From contig NZ_BAAAXG010000026.1 of NCBI RefSeq assembly GCF_039535475.1, forward strand, positions 3,157,501 through 3,221,500: DNA of 64,000 bases, in the 5' to 3' direction. The notes beneath the pieces are model-generated. The model ran no database searches. It was given only the letters and a program-made list of their open reading frames with translations, and was not told where the DNA came from. Positions 42,625-54,300 of the stretch are shown here, in pieces. Made by a program: the position numbers and the translations under genes. The stretch comes from Streptomyces showdoensis (GTDB lineage: Bacteria > Actinomycetota > Actinomycetes > Streptomycetales > Streptomycetaceae). Position 1 is the first letter of the stretch; every line of letters begins with the position of its first letter.

Positions 42625-44259
42625 ATGACTAGTCAGACCACCGTGGAAAAGGCCCCGCAGGGGCAGGGGGGTGGCCGGACGCCCGACGGGAGCCCGGCTC
42701 CGGCTCAGGCGAAGGGGCTGCGCGGCCACCCGTGGCTGACCCTGTTCGCCGTCGCCGTGGGCGTCATGATGGTCGCGCTCGACGGCACGATCGTCGCCAT
42801 CGCCAACCCCGCCATCAAGGACGACCTCCAGGCCTCGCTGGCCGAGGTCCAGTGGATCACCAACGGCTACCTCCTCGCGCTGGCCGTCGCGCTGATCACG
42901 GCCGGCAAGCTGGGCGACCGCTTCGGCCACCGGCAGACCTTCATCATCGGCATCGCGGGCTTCGCCGCCTCCTCCGGCGCGATCGGGCTGTCGAGCTCGA
43001 TCGGCCTCGTGGTCGGCTTCCGCGTCCTCCAGGGCCTCTTCGGCGCCCTGCTGATGCCGGCCGCGCTCGGCCTGCTGCGGGCCACCTTCCCGGCCGAGAA
43101 GCTCAACATGGCCATCGGCATCTGGGGCATGGTCATCGGCGCCTCGACCGCGGGCGGTCCGATCGTCGGCGGCCTGCTCGTCGAGCACGTCAGCTGGCAG
43201 TCCGTCTTCTTCATCAACGTGCCGGTCGGCGTCCTCGCGCTCGTCCTCGGCCTGGTGATCCTCAAGGACCACCGCGCCGAGAACGCCCCGCGCTCCTTCG
43301 ACGTCCTCGGCATCCTGCTGCTCTCCGGCGCGATGGCCTCCCTCATCTGGGGCATCATCAAGGCCGGCGAGTCCTGGGGCTGGTCGAGCGGCAAGACCTG
43401 GGGCTGTCTGATCGGCGCCCTGCTGCTCTTCGTCGTCTTCGCCTTCTGGGAGACCCGGGTCAAGGAGCCGCTCATCCCGCTGGCGATGTTCCGCTCCGTG
43501 CCGCTCTCGGCCGGTGTGGTGCTGATGGTCCTGATGGCCTTCGCCTTCATGGGCGGCCTGTTCTTCGTGACCTTCTACCTCCAGGGCGTGAAGGGCCTCA
43601 GCCCGGTCGACAGCGGCATGCACCTGCTGCCGCTGACCGGCATGATGATCGTCTCCTCGCCGCTGGCCGGCGCGCTGATCACCAAGTTCGGCCCGCGGGT
43701 CCCGCTGGTCGGCGGCATGGTCTGCACCGCCGTCGCGATGTTCGGCATGATCACCCTCACCTCCGGTACGGGCACCCTCGCGATGTCCCTCTGGTTCGCC
43801 CTGCTCGGCCTGGGTCTCGCCCCGGTCATGGTCGGCGCCACCGAGGTCATCGTCGGCAACGCGCCGCTGGAGCTCTCCGGCGTGGCCGGCGGTCTGCAGC
43901 AGGCCGCCATGCAGGTCGGCGGTGCCCTCGGCACGGCCGTGCTGGGCGCGGTGATGTCCTCCAAGGTCTCCAGCGCCTTCGCGGAGAACTGGAAGGCCGC
44001 GGGCATCCCGACGCCGCCGGACCCGCGCCTGGAGCAGGCCGCCGAGTTCGGCATGGTGCCGCCGGAGCTGGCCAAGGCCCCGGGCATGACGCCCGACATG
44101 TTCCAGGTGATCGGCAAGGTCATCCACGACACGTTCATGGACGGCATGGGGCTCGCCTTCACCGTCGCCGGCGTCGTGGCGGTCGTGGCCGCCGTCGTCG
44201 CCACGCTCACCAAGCGCGGCGCCAACGCGGAGGCGGGCGCGGGCGCGGCCCACATCTGA
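42625..44259 (+). CDS. DHA2-family MFS drug-efflux transporter (EmrB/QacA type)
   Basis: This is a 544-residue, 14-span proton antiporter. Motif A-like LGDRFGHRQTF follows span 2, motif D1 (LDGTIVAIANPAI) is in span 1, and the antiporter motif C (GASTAGGPIVGGLL) is in span 5. An 18-residue Gly/Pro-rich N-terminus precedes the first span. It would export hydrophobic drugs or secondary metabolites. The divergent TetR gene and palindrome upstream imply substrate-induced expression. Confidence 0.94.
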   Translation: MTSQTTVEKAPQGQGGGRTPDGSPAPAQAKGLRGHPWLTLFAVAVGVMMVALDGTIVAIANPAIKDDLQASLAEVQWITNGYLLALAVALITAGKLGDRFGHRQTFIIGIAGFAASSGAIGLSSSIGLVVGFRVLQGLFGALLMPAALGLLRATFPAEKLNMAIGIWGMVIGASTAGGPIVGGLLVEHVSWQSVFFINVPVGVLALVLGLVILKDHRAENAPRSFDVLGILLLSGAMASLIWGIIKAGESWGWSSGKTWGCLIGALLLFVVFAFWETRVKEPLIPLAMFRSVPLSAGVVLMVLMAFAFMGGLFFVTFYLQGVKGLSPVDSGMHLLPLTGMMIVSSPLAGALITKFGPRVPLVGGMVCTAVAMFGMITLTSGTGTLAMSLWFALLGLGLAPVMVGATEVIVGNAPLELSGVAGGLQQAAMQVGGALGTAVLGAVMSSKVSSAFAENWKAAGIPTPPDPRLEQAAEFGMVPPELAKAPGMTPDMFQVIGKVIHDTFMDGMGLAFTVAGVVAVVAAVVATLTKRGANAEAGAGAAHI

Positions 44260-44305
44260 GCCGGTGGGCCCGAGGGCTCCTCAGGGGTCCCGCAGGGGGT
44301 CGTCA

Positions 44306-44323
44306 CCCGTTCGCGTGAACGGG
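44306..44323. terminator. Hairpin after the DHA2 efflux gene
   Basis: 7-bp stem CCCGTTC / GAACGGG with a GCGT loop, 47 bp after the stop codon. Confidence 0.4.
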
Positions 44324-44401
44324 GGCGGCCCCTCTTCCTTTCCCGGGTGGCTTCCGCCAAGCTCTTGATTACAGAGAGTGACGAAACGGGGGTTCACCTG
44401 C

Positions 44402-44833
44402 ATGTATACGAAGACGATGCTGGCCGTCGGAGCGGTCCTGACCACCCTCCTGACGATCCCTGCCGAAGCGGCGGTCCCGGTGGCGGCCCCGGCGGCGGTG
44501 CCGACGGCCGCGGCTCCGGCCCGCCCGGCGGCCGCGGCGGGCGGCACGGCGCTGGGGCCCTGCGGGCCGGGGCAGCTGTGCCTGTGGCCGAAGGCCGAGT
44601 TCAAGGGCAGGGCCCAGACCCACGAGCTGGCCTCGGTCGACATCGAGAGCTGCGTCGCCCTGCCCGCCGGGACGACCGCCCAGGCCCTCGCCAACCGGAC
44701 CGGGCGGCCGGTCACCACCTACCAGTCCGCCGTCTGCGCGGAGACCGGCGAGTTCGAGACCTATCCGGGCCGAGGGACCTGGGTGCCCCAGACGCCCTAC
44801 CAGGTCAGAGCCTTCAAGATCTGGGAGAGGTAG
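44402..44833 (+). CDS. Secreted I36-family peptidase inhibitor-like protein
   Basis: This is a 143-residue secreted protein. The signal peptide (residues 1-25, cleavage near AEA) is followed by an Ala/Pro-rich linker (about 26-55) and a domain of about 90 residues beginning CGPGQLCLWPKAEFKGRAQ, which matches the peptidase inhibitor I36 (SMI-like, beta/gamma-crystallin fold) pattern. Four Cys would pair in the exported form. The best-known member inhibits metalloproteases, so it could act on secreted M4-type enzymes; that is inference. The gene's last 20 bp overlap the converging K+ channel gene. Confidence 0.8.
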   Translation: MYTKTMLAVGAVLTTLLTIPAEAAVPVAAPAAVPTAAAPARPAAAAGGTALGPCGPGQLCLWPKAEFKGRAQTHELASVDIESCVALPAGTTAQALANRTGRPVTTYQSAVCAETGEFETYPGRGTWVPQTPYQVRAFKIWER

Positions 44834-45575
44834 GGGCCGGCGCCGGGACCTCCGGGGCGCCGGGCGGCGGGGCGGCCAGCCGGGCCACCTCGGCCCGCAG
44901 CTCCCGCACCTCGACGGTCAGCGCCTCCAGGAGTTCCAGCTGCCGGCGCTCGGTCTCGTCGTCCCGCTCGAAGCGGGCGATGAACCAGGCGGCGATGTTG
45001 GCCGTCACCACACCGAGCAGGGCGATGCCCGACAGCATCAGGCCCACCGCGAGCACCCGGCCCAGACCCGTGGTCGGGGCGTGGTCGCCGTAGCCGACGG
45101 TGGTCATCGTGGTGAAGGACCACCAGACCGCGTCGCCCAGCGTCTTGATGTTGCCGTTCGGCGCGTCCCGCTCCACGTGGAGCACGGCCAGCGAGCCGAA
45201 CATCATCAGCCCGACCACCGAGCCCGCCACATAGGTGGTGAGCGTTATCTGCGGGGCCATCCGGGCCCGCCGGCCGACCAGGAGGAGCGTCGACACCACC
45301 CGCAGCAGCCGCAGCGGCTGCACCATCGGCAGTATCACCGCGAGCAGGTCCAGCGGATGCCCCCGCACGAACGCCCACCTGGCCGGGGCGAGCGCGAGGC
45401 GCACGAGGTAGTCCAGGGCGAACGCGGCCCACACCGCCCACTCCACGTGGGTGCACAGCCGGTGCACCCACGGGTCGGCGCCGGGCGCCACGATGGGCAC
45501 GGCATAGGCGAGGCCGAACGCCACGGCCAGCACCAGGAGCGGTGTCTGGGTGCGCTCTTCCCAGCGGTCCTTCAT
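44814..45575 (-). CDS. Voltage-gated-like potassium channel subunit
   Basis: This is a 253-residue ion channel. Four hydrophobic segments precede the pore, with an Arg-containing S4-like helix (LRLLRVVSTLLLVGRRARM). The pore loop has the K+ selectivity filter TTVGYGD, and S6 follows. A C-terminal coiled coil (ETERRQLELLEALTVEVRELRAEVARL) probably drives tetramer formation. The ATG at 45575 has GAAGGA upstream. The gene lies downstream of aceE on the same strand, separated by a terminator, so it is a separate unit. Confidence 0.92.
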   Translation of the reverse strand: MKDRWEERTQTPLLVLAVAFGLAYAVPIVAPGADPWVHRLCTHVEWAVWAAFALDYLVRLALAPARWAFVRGHPLDLLAVILPMVQPLRLLRVVSTLLLVGRRARMAPQITLTTYVAGSVVGLMMFGSLAVLHVERDAPNGNIKTLGDAVWWSFTTMTTVGYGDHAPTTGLGRVLAVGLMLSGIALLGVVTANIAAWFIARFERDDETERRQLELLEALTVEVRELRAEVARLAAPPPGAPEVPAPAPTSPRS

Positions 45576-45614
45576 GACGGGTGATCCTTCATGCCCGGCA
45601 TCGTAAGGAACGCG

Positions 45615-45649
45615 GAAGGGCGGCGGGACCGTCGGTCCCACCGCCCTTC
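45615..45649. terminator. Hairpin terminator of aceE
   Basis: A 15-bp stem with one mismatch: GAAGGGCGG-c-GGGACC pairs with GGTCCC-a-CCGCCCTTC around a 3-nt loop, just after the aceE stop on the minus strand. Confidence 0.75.
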
Positions 45650-45664
45650 ACCAGGGGATACGGG

Positions 45665-48397
<2,733 letters not shown>

Positions 48398-48807
48398 GCT
48401 GTTCCTTCGCTGGTCGGTGGGGCCCACGGGGAGGGCCCGCGGAGGCCGGGATGACCATCGTGTACCCCGCCTACGGCAAACGTCATCTTTACCGTGGGGT
48501 AACCCTCCCGAGGTGCCGTGTTCGGTCAAATCGCAACCTTACGCCCATCCCGCGCATGCGTTTCGTCAGCACGTTCGGCAGACTGAAGCCGCAGAGTCCC
48601 GCAATGCGGGGCGAAGAGTGCACGCCTCGTCACGGAGCGCGACGGGCGCTCGCCGGAAGTTGCGGCGAGACGGCCCCAAACGTCACCGTTTCGGCGGTCT
48701 CCACGGCCGGGTACTTGCGCGATCCGCCCCGGCCCGTGTGGACTACGGCCAGCGCCGCGCGTACGCGCGCGGCCGAAGCATTTTTCCAAACGATCAGGAG
48801 GCAAGCC
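48398..48807. other. Long divergent intergenic region (aceE / DUF3052)
   Basis: This 410-bp gap holds the promoters of aceE (minus) and the DUF3052 gene (plus). It has an AT-rich patch (GCATTTTTCCAAACG) about 25 bp before the DUF3052 start, and TAAAGAT on the minus strand near 48493. No gene with a credible start and codon bias was found. The length leaves room for several regulator sites or a small RNA. Confidence 0.5.
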
Positions 48808-49230
48808 GTGAGCGCGACCGCGGACCACGCGGAGGAGCGGACCAACCCGGCAGCGAGGCTGGGGTTCGAGCCCGGACAGGTGGTCCAGGAGATCGGCTAC
48901 GACGACGACGTCGACCACGATCTCCGTGAAGGCATCGAGTCCCTCATCAACCAGGAGCTCGTCGACGAGGACTACGACGACGTCGCGGACGTCGTCGTGC
49001 TGTGGTTCCGCGACGAGGACGGTGACCTCACCGACGCCCTGGTGGATGCCATCGGTCTTCTGGAGGACGGCGGCAACATCTGGCTGCTGACCCCGAAGAC
49101 CGGCCGCGACGGCTACATCGAGCCGAGCGACATCAACGATGCCGCGCAGACCGCCGGTCTCTCCCAGACCAAGAGCATCAGCGTCGCCAAGGACTGGACG
49201 GGCACCCGCCTGGCCGCCCCCAAGCGCTGA
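48808..49230 (+). CDS. DUF3052 domain-containing protein
   Basis: This is an acidic 140-residue protein of the actinobacterial DUF3052 family. The block RLGFEPGQVVQEIGYDDDVDHDLREGIE and the ending DINDAAQTAGLSQTKSISVAKDW are hallmarks. It is probably cytoplasmic. The function is unknown; the gene is consistently next to aceE in streptomycetes, which may point to a role in central metabolism. The GTG at 48808 has GGAGG six bases upstream. Confidence 0.92.
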   Translation: MSATADHAEERTNPAARLGFEPGQVVQEIGYDDDVDHDLREGIESLINQELVDEDYDDVADVVVLWFRDEDGDLTDALVDAIGLLEDGGNIWLLTPKTGRDGYIEPSDINDAAQTAGLSQTKSISVAKDWTGTRLAAPKR

Positions 49231-49245
49231 TCCCCACGCTGCAAC

Positions 49246-49277
49246 GAGCCCCCGCCGGTCACGACCGGCGGGGGCTC
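49246..49277. terminator. Strong hairpin terminator after the DUF3052 gene
   Basis: Perfect 15-bp arms, GAGCCCCCGCCGGTC (49246-49260) and its complement (49263-49277), with a loop of 2-4 nt. Confidence 0.8.
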
Positions 49278-49359
49278 TGCGCGTACCCGTCGCCCATTAG
49301 GGTGGGTTTCACCGGATCGGCCCAAGGGCTGGGCCGCCGGGCGAAGGGATGCGTACGCG

Positions 49360-49830
49360 ATGGCGATCGAGATCGGCGCCCAGGCCCCGGACTTCGAGCT
49401 GAAGGACAACCACGGGCGCACCGTGCGGCTCTCCGACTTCTCCGGGGACTCCGAGGACGGCCGCAACGTGGTGCTGTTCTTCTACCCCTTCGCCTTCACC
49501 GGCGTGTGCACCGGCGAGCTGCGCGAGCTCCGCGACCACCTGGACACCTTCGTCAACGAGGACACCCAGCTGCTGGCCGTCTCCGCCGACTCGATCCACA
49601 CCCTGCGCGTCTTCGGCGAGCAGGAGGGGCTGGAGTTCCCGCTGCTCTCCGACTTCTGGCCGCACGGCGCGGCCTCCCGCGCCTACGGCGTGTTCGACGA
49701 GGACAAGGGCTGCGCGGTGCGCGGCACCTTCGTCATCGACCGGGCCGGCACGGTCCGCTGGTCGGTCGTCAACGGGCTGCCGGACGCCCGTGACCTGGAC
49801 GACTACGTGAAGGCGCTCGCGGCCCTCTGA
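49360..49830 (+). CDS. Peroxiredoxin (AhpE-like)
   Basis: This is a 156-residue thioredoxin-fold peroxidase. The peroxidatic Cys50 lies in PFAFTGVCTGEL, with Thr and Arg of the active site nearby; a second Cys near residue 118 (DEDKGCAVRG) could be a resolving residue, unlike strict 1-Cys AhpE proteins. It reduces hydrogen peroxide and organic peroxides in the cytoplasm. AAGGG precedes the ATG. It stands between aceE/DUF3052 and the Ter stress block. Confidence 0.93.
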   Translation: MAIEIGAQAPDFELKDNHGRTVRLSDFSGDSEDGRNVVLFFYPFAFTGVCTGELRELRDHLDTFVNEDTQLLAVSADSIHTLRVFGEQEGLEFPLLSDFWPHGAASRAYGVFDEDKGCAVRGTFVIDRAGTVRWSVVNGLPDARDLDDYVKALAAL

Positions 49831-49991
49831 GAGCCCCGGGCGGCCGCTCCGGGACTCCGGCCGGGGGCTCCCCGGCCAACACTCGGGCGAAACGTCTGTT
49901 TCGACTGGGAACCCGTCACTAGGATCCAGACGTTGATCCGATGCCAACGCACGACTGGGGGCGCTGCCCCTGGAAACCAATGGAGGGACTC

Positions 49992-50567
49992 GTGGGAGTC
50001 AGCCTCAGCAAGGGCGGCAACGTCTCGCTGACCAAGGAGGCCCCTGGCCTGACCGCCGTCACCGTCGGTCTGGGCTGGGACGTCCGCACCACCACCGGTA
50101 CGGACTTCGACCTCGACGCCAGCGCCATCCTGGTGAACGCGGAGGGCAAGGTCCGCAACGACCAGGACTTCGTGTTCTTCAACAACCTGAAGAGCGCCGA
50201 CGGCTCCGTCGAGCACACCGGTGACAACCTCACCGGCGAGGGCGAGGGTGACGACGAGCAGGTCAAGGTCAACCTGGCCGGGGTCCCCGCCGATGTCGCC
50301 AAGATCGTCTTCCCGGTCTCGATCTACGACGCGGACAACCGCCAGCAGTCCTTCGGCCAGGTCCGCAACGCGTTTATCCGCGTCGTGAACCAGGCCGGCG
50401 GCGCCGAGATCGCGCGGTACGACCTGTCCGAGGACGCCTCGACCGAGACCGCCATGGTCTTCGGCGAGCTGTACCGCAACGGCGAGGAGTGGAAGTTCCG
50501 CGCCGTCGGCCAGGGCTACGCCTCGGGCCTGCGCGGCATCGCGCAGGACTTCGGCGTCAACGTCTGA
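49992..50567 (+). CDS. terD: TerD-family stress protein (first copy)
   Basis: This is a 191-residue TerD protein. Family signatures are [40 protein letters not shown], and [19 protein letters not shown], where acidic residues form calcium-binding sites. It is cytoplasmic or membrane-associated and part of the tellurite/stress Ter system. GGAGGG lies just before the GTG at 49992, which fixes the start. The protein is closely similar to the product of the next gene. A perfect hairpin separates the two genes. Confidence 0.95.
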   Translation: MGVSLSKGGNVSLTKEAPGLTAVTVGLGWDVRTTTGTDFDLDASAILVNAEGKVRNDQDFVFFNNLKSADGSVEHTGDNLTGEGEGDDEQVKVNLAGVPADVAKIVFPVSIYDADNRQQSFGQVRNAFIRVVNQAGGAEIARYDLSEDASTETAMVFGELYRNGEEWKFRAVGQGYASGLRGIAQDFGVNV

Positions 50568-50584
50568 CCGACGCCACCGCATCC

Positions 50585-50619
50585 CGTCCGGCGCCGCACC
50601 CTCCGTGCGGCGCCGGACG
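50585..50619. terminator. Perfect hairpin between the two terD genes
   Basis: A 15-bp stem (CGTCCGGCGCCGCAC and its complement) around a 5-nt loop, 17 bp after the first terD stop. It may terminate, attenuate or protect the mRNA. Confidence 0.7.
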
Positions 50620-50658
50620 TGCCTCATCAGCAGTCATCACCGGGGAGGAACCACCGTC

Positions 50659-51234
50659 ATGGGCGTCACGCTCGCCAAGGGAGGCAATGTCTCCCTCTCG
50701 AAGGCCGCACCCAATCTCACCCAGGTGCTGGTGGGGCTCGGCTGGGACGCGCGCTCCACCACCGGAGCCCCCTTCGACCTCGACGCCAGCGCACTGCTGT
50801 GCCGGTCGGGCCGGGTGCTCGGTGACGAGTACTTCGTCTTCTACAACAACCTCCGGAGCCCCGAGGGCTCCGTCGAACACACCGGTGACAACCTCACCGG
50901 AGAGGGTGACGGCGACGACGAGTCGCTCATCGTGGACCTGACCCGGGTGCCGGCCCACTGCGACAAGATCATCTTCCCGGTCTCGATCCACGAGGCCGAC
51001 AACCGCGGCCAGTCGTTCGGCCAGGTGGCGAACGCCTTCATCCGGGTCGTGAACCGGACGGACGGCCAGGAACTCGCCCGCTACGACCTCTCCGAGGACG
51101 CCTCCACGGAGACGGCGATGATCTTCGGCGAGCTCTACCGCTACAACGGCGAATGGAAGTTCCGAGCGGTCGGACAGGGGTACGCGTCCGGCCTGCGGGG
51201 CATCGCTCTAGACTTCGGGGTCAACGTTTCGTAA
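50659..51234 (+). CDS. terD: TerD-family stress protein (second copy)
   Basis: This is a 191-residue TerD protein of the same length as the preceding one. [22 protein letters not shown] and [19 protein letters not shown] keep the calcium-binding acidic residues, and the C-terminus ([17 protein letters not shown]) is nearly the same as its neighbour. It differs in the middle, where Cys occurs twice (LLCRSG, PAHCDK). AGGA lies upstream of the ATG at 50659. It is probably the product of local duplication. A DUF475/TerC gene follows after 29 bp, so the two are likely cotranscribed. Confidence 0.95.
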   Translation: MGVTLAKGGNVSLSKAAPNLTQVLVGLGWDARSTTGAPFDLDASALLCRSGRVLGDEYFVFYNNLRSPEGSVEHTGDNLTGEGDGDDESLIVDLTRVPAHCDKIIFPVSIHEADNRGQSFGQVANAFIRVVNRTDGQELARYDLSEDASTETAMIFGELYRYNGEWKFRAVGQGYASGLRGIALDFGVNVS

Positions 51235-51263
51235 AGCCGCGTAATAACACGATGGGGTAGACA

Positions 51264-52412
51264 GTGGTTCTGAAAACCTTCGGCTGGTCGTTCGCGATCA
51301 CTGTGCTCGGCCTGGCCGCGGCCGTGGTCTACGGGGGGTGGGAGGCGTTCGGGGTCGTCGCGATCCTCTGCGTCCTGGAGATCTCGCTCTCCTTCGACAA
51401 CGCGGTGGTCAACGCCGGAATCCTGAAGAAGATGAACGCCTTCTGGCAGAAGATCTTCCTCACGATCGGTGTCCTCATCGCCGTCTTCGGCATGCGGCTC
51501 GTCTTCCCCGTGGTGATCGTCGCGGTCAGCGCCAAGATCGGCCCCATCGAGGCCGTCAACCTCGCGCTGAACGACGCCGACAGGTACCAGGAACTGGTCA
51601 CCGACGCACACCCGTCGATCGCCGCCTTCGGTGGCATGTTCCTGCTGATGATCTTCCTGGACTTCATCTTCGAGGACCGTGACATCCAGTGGCTGCGCTG
51701 GATCGAGCGCCCGCTGGCCAAGCTGGGCAAGGTCGACATGCTGTCGGTCTGCATCGCCCTGATCATCCTGCTGATCACCGCGATGACCTTCGCGACCCAG
51801 GCCCACCAGCACGGCGGCGCCCACGTCGACAAGGCCCAGACCGTGCTGATCTCCGGCATCGCCGGCCTCATCACGTACCTCGTCGTCGGCGGTCTCTCCG
51901 GCTACTTCGAGAACAAGCTGGAGGAGGAAGAGGAGCGCGAGCACGAGGCCGAGGAAGCGGCCAAGCGCAGCGGCAAGAAGGTTTCCGCGGTCCAGCTGGC
52001 CGGCAAGGCCGCCTTCTTCATGTTCCTCTACCTGGAGGTCCTCGACGCCTCCTTCTCCTTCGACGGTGTCATCGGCGCCTTCGCCATCACCAACGACATC
52101 GTCCTGATGGCCCTCGGCCTCGGCGTCGGCGCCATGTACGTCCGTTCGCTCACGGTCTACCTGGTCCGCGAGGGCACCCTCGACGACTACGTCTACCTGG
52201 AGCACGGCGCCCACTACGCCATCGGCGCCCTGGCCGTGGTCCTCATGGTCACCATCCAGTACGAGATCCCCGAGATCGTCACCGGCGGCATCGGCGTCGC
52301 CCTCATCGGCCTCTCCTTCTGGTCCTCCGTCCGGCGCAACAAGGCGCTCGCGGCGGCCGGCGGGGAATCCGACTCCTCGGACGACAAGACCGGGGTGCCG
52401 TCCGGGGTGTGA
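51264..52412 (+). CDS. DUF475/TerC-related integral membrane protein
   Basis: This is a 382-residue membrane protein with about eight or nine hydrophobic segments. Two copies of a conserved acidic membrane motif are visible, EISLSFDNAVVNAG (residues about 38-51) and EVLDASFSFDGVIGAF (about 260-275), typical of TerC/DUF475 proteins and thought to bind metal ions. A Glu-rich cytoplasmic loop (about 218-236) lies between the halves. In Ter systems the TerC partner works with TerD at the membrane. The GTG start is near a weak GGGGTAG. Confidence 0.9.
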   Translation: MVLKTFGWSFAITVLGLAAAVVYGGWEAFGVVAILCVLEISLSFDNAVVNAGILKKMNAFWQKIFLTIGVLIAVFGMRLVFPVVIVAVSAKIGPIEAVNLALNDADRYQELVTDAHPSIAAFGGMFLLMIFLDFIFEDRDIQWLRWIERPLAKLGKVDMLSVCIALIILLITAMTFATQAHQHGGAHVDKAQTVLISGIAGLITYLVVGGLSGYFENKLEEEEEREHEAEEAAKRSGKKVSAVQLAGKAAFFMFLYLEVLDASFSFDGVIGAFAITNDIVLMALGLGVGAMYVRSLTVYLVREGTLDDYVYLEHGAHYAIGALAVVLMVTIQYEIPEIVTGGIGVALIGLSFWSSVRRNKALAAAGGESDSSDDKTGVPSGV

Positions 52413-52511
52413 CACCCCCGACAATGAGGAACGCTTCCTGCGGGGCGGCCGGTGCACCCGGCCGCCCCGCGGCGCGTGACCGGGGTGGGCGACGAGTGGG
52501 GGTGGGGGCGC

Positions 52512-53246
52512 ATGGCCTTCTGGGACAACCTGTTTCCCGGCAGGGGGGACGACTTCGACTTCGGCAGCGCCGCCAACTCCATCGACCTGACCAGACGCCG
52601 TCCCACGGTCTCCCTCACCAAGCAGGGCGCCGCCACCGGCAACCTCCGGGTCAACCTCTCCTGGCGCATGCGCACCTCCGACATCGAGGGCCGCCGCCGC
52701 CAGACCGGCGGCCTGCTGCGCCACCCGACGCGGCTGTTCAAGCCCGAGGAGGTCCAGGCCCACACCCAGGGCGTCGTCAACGTCGACCTGGACCTCGGCT
52801 GCCTCTACGAGCTGGCCGACGGCAGCAAGGGCGTGGTGCAGCCGCTCGGCGGCTTCCTCGGGCACACCAACGAGCCGCCGTACGTGAAGCTCAGCGGCGA
52901 CGACCGCTTCGGGGCGCCCTCCGGCGAGACGATCTTCGTCAACCTGGACCACAAGGACGAGATCAAGCGCCTGCTCTTCTTCGTCTACATCTACGACCAG
53001 ACGCCGGCCTTCGACCGCACCCACGCCAAGGTCACGCTCTACCCGAGCAACGGCCCGCGGATCGAGATCGAGCTGGACGAGCACGCCCCGCAGGCCCGCT
53101 CCTGCGCCGTCTTCAGCGTGGAGAACGTCAAGGGCGAGCTGACCGTCCGCCGCGAGGTGCGCTTCGTCTACGGCTTCCAGGCCGAGCTGGACCGGCTGTA
53201 CGGCTGGGGCCTGCAGTGGGGCCGCGGCTACAAGACCAAGACCTGA
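52512..53246 (+). CDS. TerA-like tellurium resistance protein
   Basis: This is a 244-residue protein of the TerD superfamily in its longer TerA-like form. GAATGNLRVNLSWRMR, VNVDLDLGCLYELADGSKG and GETIFVNLDHKDEIKRLLFFVYIYD are recognisable TerD-fold strands, but the DNLTGEG calcium loop of the neighbours is changed to LSGDDRFGAPSGE. The ATG at 52512 is preceded by a run of G. It is predicted to be cytoplasmic and to join TerD/TerC complexes at the membrane. Confidence 0.86.
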   Translation: MAFWDNLFPGRGDDFDFGSAANSIDLTRRRPTVSLTKQGAATGNLRVNLSWRMRTSDIEGRRRQTGGLLRHPTRLFKPEEVQAHTQGVVNVDLDLGCLYELADGSKGVVQPLGGFLGHTNEPPYVKLSGDDRFGAPSGETIFVNLDHKDEIKRLLFFVYIYDQTPAFDRTHAKVTLYPSNGPRIEIELDEHAPQARSCAVFSVENVKGELTVRREVRFVYGFQAELDRLYGWGLQWGRGYKTKT

Positions 53247-53297
53247 CGCCCGCCGGGCCGGACCCGTGCGCCCGGCCCGCCCGCCGGGGCCCCGGGG

Positions 53298-54137
53298 TCA
53301 CCGGACGAACTGCGGCCCCATCGGAGGCATCCGGAACTCGCGGACCGGCTGCGGATACCCGTACCCGGGCGCCGCGGCTGGAGCCGTCGCAGGAAGCGGG
53401 GGAGCGGCCGGCTGCGGCGGCACGGACGGGACCGGCGGCGGGGTCACCGGGCCCACCGGGGCCGGGCCCTCACCGACCGGCTGCACCATCGTCGCGTCGG
53501 GATCGTGCCCCGGCGCCGCGGCGTCCCGGGGTCCGCCGTCCTCCACCGCGGAGCCGACCGAGCCCGAGGAGTCGGCGGAGTCGGCGGATTCGTCCACGGA
53601 CACCCCGAAGTCCGTCGCGAGGCCCACCAGGCCGGTCGGATAGCCCTGACCCACCGCCCGGAACTTCCAGCCCTCCCCGCGCCGGTACAGCTCGCCGCAG
53701 ATGATCGCGGTCTCCTCGCCGGTCTCCGCCGACACGTCGAAGACCGCGAGCGGGTCACGGTCGCCCGAGCCCGGCGCCGCGTCGTACAGCAGGATCCGCA
53801 GGTCGGAGACCGAACGGAAGGTGTCACCGTCCGATGAGGCCGCGAGGACCACCCGGTCGACCGAGGCGTCGAGCGCCCCCAGGTCGGCCTCCACGACGTC
53901 CGTGAGGCCCTCCGGCTCCCGCTTCTTGTGGGGCAGCCTGCGGACCAGCCCCGAGGGATGCCGGAGCTGGTTGTAGAAGACGAAGTCCTCGTCCGACCGC
54001 ACGCGGCCGCCCGCACCGAGGAGCAGGGCCGAGGCGTCCACGTCGGGCACCCCGGGGCCCGGAGTCCAGCGGAGCACGGCCCGTACGGCCGCGGTGTCGA
54101 GAGGGACGTTGGAGCCCTTCAGCATCGCGTGCGTCAT
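53298..54137 (-). CDS. TerD-family protein with long Pro/Ala-rich tail
   Basis: The N-terminal 175 residues form a TerD domain ([49 protein letters not shown]). The usual acidic [10 protein letters not shown] loop is replaced by [15 protein letters not shown], so calcium binding is probably lost or altered. A disordered tail of about 100 residues follows, first acidic with SADS repeats and then Pro/Ala-rich. The start is uncertain: ATG codons occur at 54149, 54146 and 54137; the last gives [13 protein letters not shown]. It is convergent with the TerA-like gene and divergent from the lyase gene. Confidence 0.85.
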   Translation of the reverse strand: MTHAMLKGSNVPLDTAAVRAVLRWTPGPGVPDVDASALLLGAGGRVRSDEDFVFYNQLRHPSGLVRRLPHKKREPEGLTDVVEADLGALDASVDRVVLAASSDGDTFRSVSDLRILLYDAAPGSGDRDPLAVFDVSAETGEETAIICGELYRRGEGWKFRAVGQGYPTGLVGLATDFGVSVDESADSADSSGSVGSAVEDGGPRDAAAPGHDPDATMVQPVGEGPAPVGPVTPPPVPSVPPQPAAPPLPATAPAAAPGYGYPQPVREFRMPPMGPQFVR

Positions 54138-54300
54138 GCCCGTCATCATTCCTGCCCGGCCGCCTTCCGGACAACGCGGGGGGCCGGATGCGGACGAGTT
54201 ACCTGAACTTCACGCACGTGGGGAACTACGGACACCCACATCTACGTACTATTACCGGCCACATCTCATCAGGGCCTCCCGGGCCAGTCGGGGGAGATAC

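Noticed and set aside
54222..54243. Possible extracytoplasmic sigma-factor promoter (GGAAC then TCT) before the lyase gene
   Set aside because: The spacer is about 14 bp, shorter than expected, and no second element supports it.
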